7,986 bases of DNA. Origin: Oscillospiraceae bacterium. Its GTDB lineage: Bacteria; Bacillota; Clostridia; Oscillospirales; Oscillospiraceae. The position numbers and the translations under genes were made by a program. Under the pieces are notes generated by a model. The model ran no database searches. It was given only the letters and a program-made list of their open reading frames with translations, and was not told where the DNA came from. Numbering within the stretch: the first letter of the stretch is position 1; each line of letters begins with the position of its first letter. Below are positions 5,137 to 7,986 of the stretch, one piece after another. Location: positions 1-7,986 of the forward strand of contig WQVW01000063.1 in the NCBI GenBank assembly GCA_009785655.1, in the 5' to 3' direction.

Positions 5137-7454
5137 GTTGCCGGAGTTGCTTTTTTAGCAGCACTGCTTTTGCGTGTAGTTGGCTTTTTAGCGGCAGATG
5201 CGGTGGATTTCTTTGCCGGGGTTTTCTTCGCCGAAGCCTTCCCTTTTGTCTTTGCGGCGGTGGATTTTTTCGTGGTTTTGGCAGTTTTCGCCTCTTTAGA
5301 TCCGTCGGCAGCTGCGCCCGCTTCACTCGAATCATCGGTTTTCTTTTTCCTGTAGCCGCGTTGGTCTTCCGGCAGGAAGTTGGGGCATTTCTCGTTAATA
5401 CAAAACGGTTTGTTTGCGCCTCTGCCGGATTTTTTGAACATAGTTTGTCCGCATTCGGGGCAATTGTTGGCGACCGGTACGTCCCATGTTAGGAAACCGC
5501 ATTCTTTCAAATTTTCACACGCGTAATACGTATAGCCATTTTTCGATGTGCGTTTGAGTATCCGCAAACCGCACTTCGGGCATTTGCCGGGCATCTCGAC
5601 AATGATCGGCTTTGTGAAGCTGCAATCGGGATAACCGGGACATGCCAAGAACCTGCCAAATCGCCCGGATTTGACAACCATCTGCTTGCCGCATTCATCG
5701 CAAATTTCCTCAGAAACCTCATCCGGGACTTTTATGCGTTCACCCTCAAGTGCCGTTTCGGCGTTGTCGAGTGCTTGGTTGAATCCGCCGTAGAAGTTTG
5801 CCAGAACGCTTTTCCAGTCGTTTTCACCTTTTTCAACACTGTCAAGCGATGCTTCCATCCGCGCGGTGAACTGGAGATCGACAATGTCGGTGAATCGCTC
5901 TTTCATTAGATTCGTCACCACTTCGCCGAGCGGGGTTGGGCGCAGATTCTTGCCTTCTTTGACCACATATTCGCGGTCAAGAATCGTCGAAATGGTCGGT
6001 GCGTAGGTACTCGGGCGGCCGATGCCGGATTCCTCCATTGCGCGGATCAGCGTGGCTTCAGTATATCGCGCGGGCGGCTGAGTGAATTTTTGCTCTTGCT
6101 TAATATCGGCAAGTTTTAACGGGTCACCCTCTTTTAATTCCGGCAATGGGGACTGAACCTCTTCTTTCTCGTCGTCCTTCCCCTCTTCATAGACCGCTGT
6201 AAATCCGGCGAAAGTAATCACCGTGTGATTCGCCCGGAAGACATATCCGGCAGATACTGTATCCACCGTGACGCTGTCATATATCGCCTGTGCCATTTGG
6301 CTTGCGACAAACCGGCTCCAAATGATGCGGTATAGTCTGTATTGGTCGTTTGTGACGCTGGCTTTTATCTGCTCAGGCGTGATGAACACGCTACTGGGGC
6401 GAATCGCCTCATGCGCGTCTTGGGAGCTGTTTTTCGATTTATAACGGTTTGGTGTGCTGGGGTAGAATTTATCGCCGTAATGCCCGGTGATGTATTTTTT
6501 CGCGTCCTGCATGGCATCTTCCGATATGCGCAATGAGTCCGTTCTCATATACGTGATCAGACCGACAGTGCCCTCACCCTTGATATCCACACCCTCATAT
6601 AATTGCTGGGCGATTGACATGGCGCGGCGCGGCGTCATACCGAGTCTGCGGGATGCCTCTTGCTGCAATGTGGACGTGATAAACGGCGGCGCGGCAGAAC
6701 GCTTCTTATCAGCGCGTTTGACCGACTTCACCGAAAACGGGGAGGCTTTGATCGCTTCAACTACTGTATTCACTTCATCAGCACTTGTGAGTTCCATCTT
6801 CTTTTTCTCATTCCCGTGGAACGCAGCGGTGAATTTGCCGGGAGCGTCGCAAAGCGCGAGATCGACGTTTAAATGCCAGTATTCTTCCGGCACAAAGTCG
6901 CGTATTTCATTTTCCCTGTCTGTGACCATTCTGGTGGCAACAGACTGTACCCGTCCGGCAGAGAGTCCGCGGCGGATCTTTTTCCACAACAGCGGACTGA
7001 GCTTATAGCCGACAATCCTGTCCAATATACGCCGCGCCTGTTGGGCGTTGACCAGATCTTCGTCTATGATGCGCGGGTTTTCGATACTGTCTTTCACAAC
7101 GTTCTTCGTTATCTCATTGAAAGTGACCCTGAACGTGGTTTCTTCAGGCAGTTCTAACAGCTCTTTCAAATGCCAAGAGATGGCCTCACCTTCCCGATCC
7201 GGGTCAGTGGCCAGAAAGACTTTTGTGCTGTTTTTTGCCGCTGTCTTCAGCTCTTTTATAGTGTCCTCACGGCCTTTGACCGGATGATATTCCGGAATAA
7301 AGCCGTTGTCAATATCGACCCCCAGCGTGCTTTTCGGCAGATCGCGCAAATGACCCATGGAGGCTGTTACCTTATATCCGGGGCCCAGGTATTTGCCGAT
7401 CGTTTTCGCTTTCGCCGGGGATTCGACGATTACAAGATTGTTTTCTTTTGCCAT
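5124..7454 (-). CDS. topA: DNA topoisomerase I (type IA)
   Basis: TopA relaxes negatively supercoiled DNA by single-strand cleavage and passage. The 776-residue protein begins with the Toprim domain: VIVESPAKA at residues 8-16 with Glu11, and DPDREGE at 84-90 with the acidic metal ligands. The active-site Tyr302 lies in GLITYMRTDS (298-307), and other type IA motifs include SAGRVQSVA (165-173) and SGIGRPSTYAP (476-486). Three four-cysteine zinc ribbons follow: Cys585/588/605/611, Cys625/628/646/652 and Cys665/668/685/690. Residues 701-776 form a low-complexity Lys/Ala/Thr/Ser tail with AKK-type repeats and no fold I recognise, probably a DNA-binding extension like the basic tails known on mycobacterial TopA. 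The ATG at 7454 has GAGGT nine bases upstream. It follows dprA after 33 bases and precedes trmFO by one base, the same order as in Bacillus. The protein looks intact. Confidence 0.98.
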   Translation of the reverse strand: MAKENNLVIVESPAKAKTIGKYLGPGYKVTASMGHLRDLPKSTLGVDIDNGFIPEYHPVKGREDTIKELKTAAKNSTKVFLATDPDREGEAISWHLKELLELPEETTFRVTFNEITKNVVKDSIENPRIIDEDLVNAQQARRILDRIVGYKLSPLLWKKIRRGLSAGRVQSVATRMVTDRENEIRDFVPEEYWHLNVDLALCDAPGKFTAAFHGNEKKKMELTSADEVNTVVEAIKASPFSVKSVKRADKKRSAAPPFITSTLQQEASRRLGMTPRRAMSIAQQLYEGVDIKGEGTVGLITYMRTDSLRISEDAMQDAKKYITGHYGDKFYPSTPNRYKSKNSSQDAHEAIRPSSVFITPEQIKASVTNDQYRLYRIIWSRFVASQMAQAIYDSVTVDTVSAGYVFRANHTVITFAGFTAVYEEGKDDEKEEVQSPLPELKEGDPLKLADIKQEQKFTQPPARYTEATLIRAMEESGIGRPSTYAPTISTILDREYVVKEGKNLRPTPLGEVVTNLMKERFTDIVDLQFTARMEASLDSVEKGENDWKSVLANFYGGFNQALDNAETALEGERIKVPDEVSEEICDECGKQMVVKSGRFGRFLACPGYPDCSFTKPIIVEMPGKCPKCGLRILKRTSKNGYTYYACENLKECGFLTWDVPVANNCPECGQTMFKKSGRGANKPFCINEKCPNFLPEDQRGYRKKKTDDSSEAGAAADGSKEAKTAKTTKKSTAAKTKGKASAKKTPAKKSTASAAKKPTTRKSSAAKKATPATEET

Positions 7455-7463
7455 TACATATAG

Positions 7464-7468
7464 ACCTC
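7464..7468 (-). promoter_or_regulatory. Ribosome binding site of topA
   Basis: GAGGT on the minus strand stands nine bases before the ATG at 7454. The 33-base gap after dprA shows no convincing promoter or terminator, so topA is probably co-transcribed with dprA. Confidence 0.6.
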
Positions 7469-7487
7469 GCTAGTTATTTTGAGTTGA

Positions 7488-7986
7488 CTAAGGTGATGAC
7501 TGTGTTTCAGTCAGCGAAAAATAATTCCCCTCACCCCGTACAACGTGCCCGTTGATTTCAAGCATTGTCAGTGCCGTCAGCACTTCTGGCGCGGGGAGGC
7601 CTGTGTTTATGATTATCTCATCCACATGCAGATTCGCATTGCCGATGGCGGATGCAACGGCTTTTTCGCTTCCGTCTAAACCTTCTAACACTTTGTCTAC
7701 GTCAATATATTCCACATCGGAGACAATGTCAATCACTTTTTCATCGTTATGCGCCGTATCACTTTTGTATTTTTTAACAAGCCGCTCTTCACCCCGCTTG
7801 TCCAGCGGGACTAATTCTTTTCTTTTTAGCCTTATTTTATCAGGGAACAACGCCTCGTATTCACCTGCAATATTCTCGCCCGACAACAGCGGAATCGCAC
7901 CCTCACGCAATAAGATGTTCGATCCTTCGTAGACGCTGGACGTCACGCTGCCCGGCACCGCGAACACGTCCCGCCCCTGCTCTAAC
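7488..7986 (-). CDS. dprA: DNA-processing protein DprA, C-terminal part (gene cut by the window edge)
   Basis: This is the last 165 residues of DprA, which protects incoming single-stranded DNA during natural transformation and loads RecA on it. The frame runs to the window edge, beginning LEQGRDVFAVPGSV, the conserved end of the DprA Rossmann-like domain, followed by YEGSNILLREGAIPLLSGENI, the usual position of the ligand-loop and final helices. A charged, poorly conserved linker spans about residues 60-110. The last 50-55 residues (GSEKAVASAIGNANLHVDEI, then a recognition-helix-like segment and GHVVRGEGNYFSL) form the C-terminal winged helix found in many DprA proteins. The GTG at 7967 is internal to the conserved motif and is not the start. 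The stop TAG lies 33 bases before topA, as in the dprA-topA pairing common in Bacillota. DprA also occurs in species not known to be competent, so its presence does not prove transformation. Confidence 0.93.
   Translation of the reverse strand, partial: LEQGRDVFAVPGSVTSSVYEGSNILLREGAIPLLSGENIAGEYEALFPDKIRLKRKELVPLDKRGEERLVKKYKSDTAHNDEKVIDIVSDVEYIDVDKVLEGLDGSEKAVASAIGNANLHVDEIIINTGLPAPEVLTALTMLEINGHVVRGEGNYFSLTETQSSP

Noticed and set aside
5123..5335. A 71-codon upstream extension of the trmFO frame, rich in Arg, Lys and Pro
   Set aside because: It is the Lys/Ala tail of topA read out of phase. It has no TrmFO-like sequence, and a GTG with a good ribosome binding site fits the conserved family N-terminus exactly.
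4716..5492. Plus-strand open frame of 258 codons opposite trmFO and topA
   Set aside because: It spans a gene boundary on the other strand, its Phe/Cys/Gly-rich part mirrors the Lys/Ala tail of TopA, and no domain is visible.
5507..5722. Minus-strand 71-codon frame inside topA
   Set aside because: It lies wholly within the zinc-ribbon coding region in another phase and resembles no known protein.
7455..7487. Possible promoter in the dprA-topA gap
   Set aside because: The 33 bases hold no paired -35 and -10 boxes with acceptable spacing; only a ribosome binding site is supported.
1..7986. Mobile element, CRISPR array, RNA gene or defence system
   Set aside because: I saw no direct repeats with spacers, terminal inverted repeats, transposase or integrase motifs, tRNA cloverleaf or rRNA sequence; coding sequence fills nearly the whole window with conserved core genes.

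Overview
The window is a compact, single-direction block of bacterial housekeeping genes. Every gene supported here lies on the minus strand, so transcription runs from base 7986 towards base 1. In that order the genes are dprA (3' part only), topA, trmFO, plsX, acpP, rnc, an Elp3-like radical SAM gene, and smc (5' part only, running off at base 1). Both edge genes are cut by the window. No gap between genes exceeds 100 bases, and I see no tRNA, rRNA, CRISPR array, insertion sequence, phage gene or attachment site.

The gene set points to a member of the Bacillota, most likely class Clostridia (Oscillospiraceae/Ruminococcaceae-like). The reasons are the folate-dependent TrmFO next to TopA and DprA, the plsX-acpP-rnc-smc order, a COG1243-type radical SAM protein between rnc and smc, strong GGAGG-type ribosome binding sites, and GTG and probably CTG start codons. 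This placement is inferred from gene order and protein character; no search was run.

Region by region: 7488-7986 holds the DprA C-terminus (conserved Rossmann end plus winged helix). 5124-7454 is a full-length type IA topoisomerase with three C-terminal zinc ribbons and a Lys/Ala-rich tail. 3821-5122 is TrmFO, which starts at a GTG one base after the topA stop, with its Shine-Dalgarno sequence inside the last topA codons. 2769-3800 is PlsX. Bases 2679-2768 carry a near-consensus sigma-A promoter for acpP (2445-2678). Bases 2399-2427 carry a hairpin with a broken T-tract that could end or attenuate the acpP transcript before rnc (1711-2385). rnc overlaps the radical SAM gene (731-1714) by ATGA. 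A second plausible promoter overlaps the 3' end of the radical SAM gene and faces smc (2-685).

Functionally the window joins two neighbourhoods usually seen apart in the best-known Bacillota. One is a DNA uptake, topology and tRNA-modification group (dprA-topA-trmFO). The other is a lipid, RNA-processing and chromosome group (plsX-acpP-rnc-smc), here without the fapR, fabD and fabG genes that accompany it in Bacillus. I found no undescribed defence, mobile or biosynthetic system. The points worth a second look are the apparent CTG start of smc, the insulated acpP unit, the gene-order junction, the basic tail of TopA and the acetyltransferase-less Elp3-like protein.
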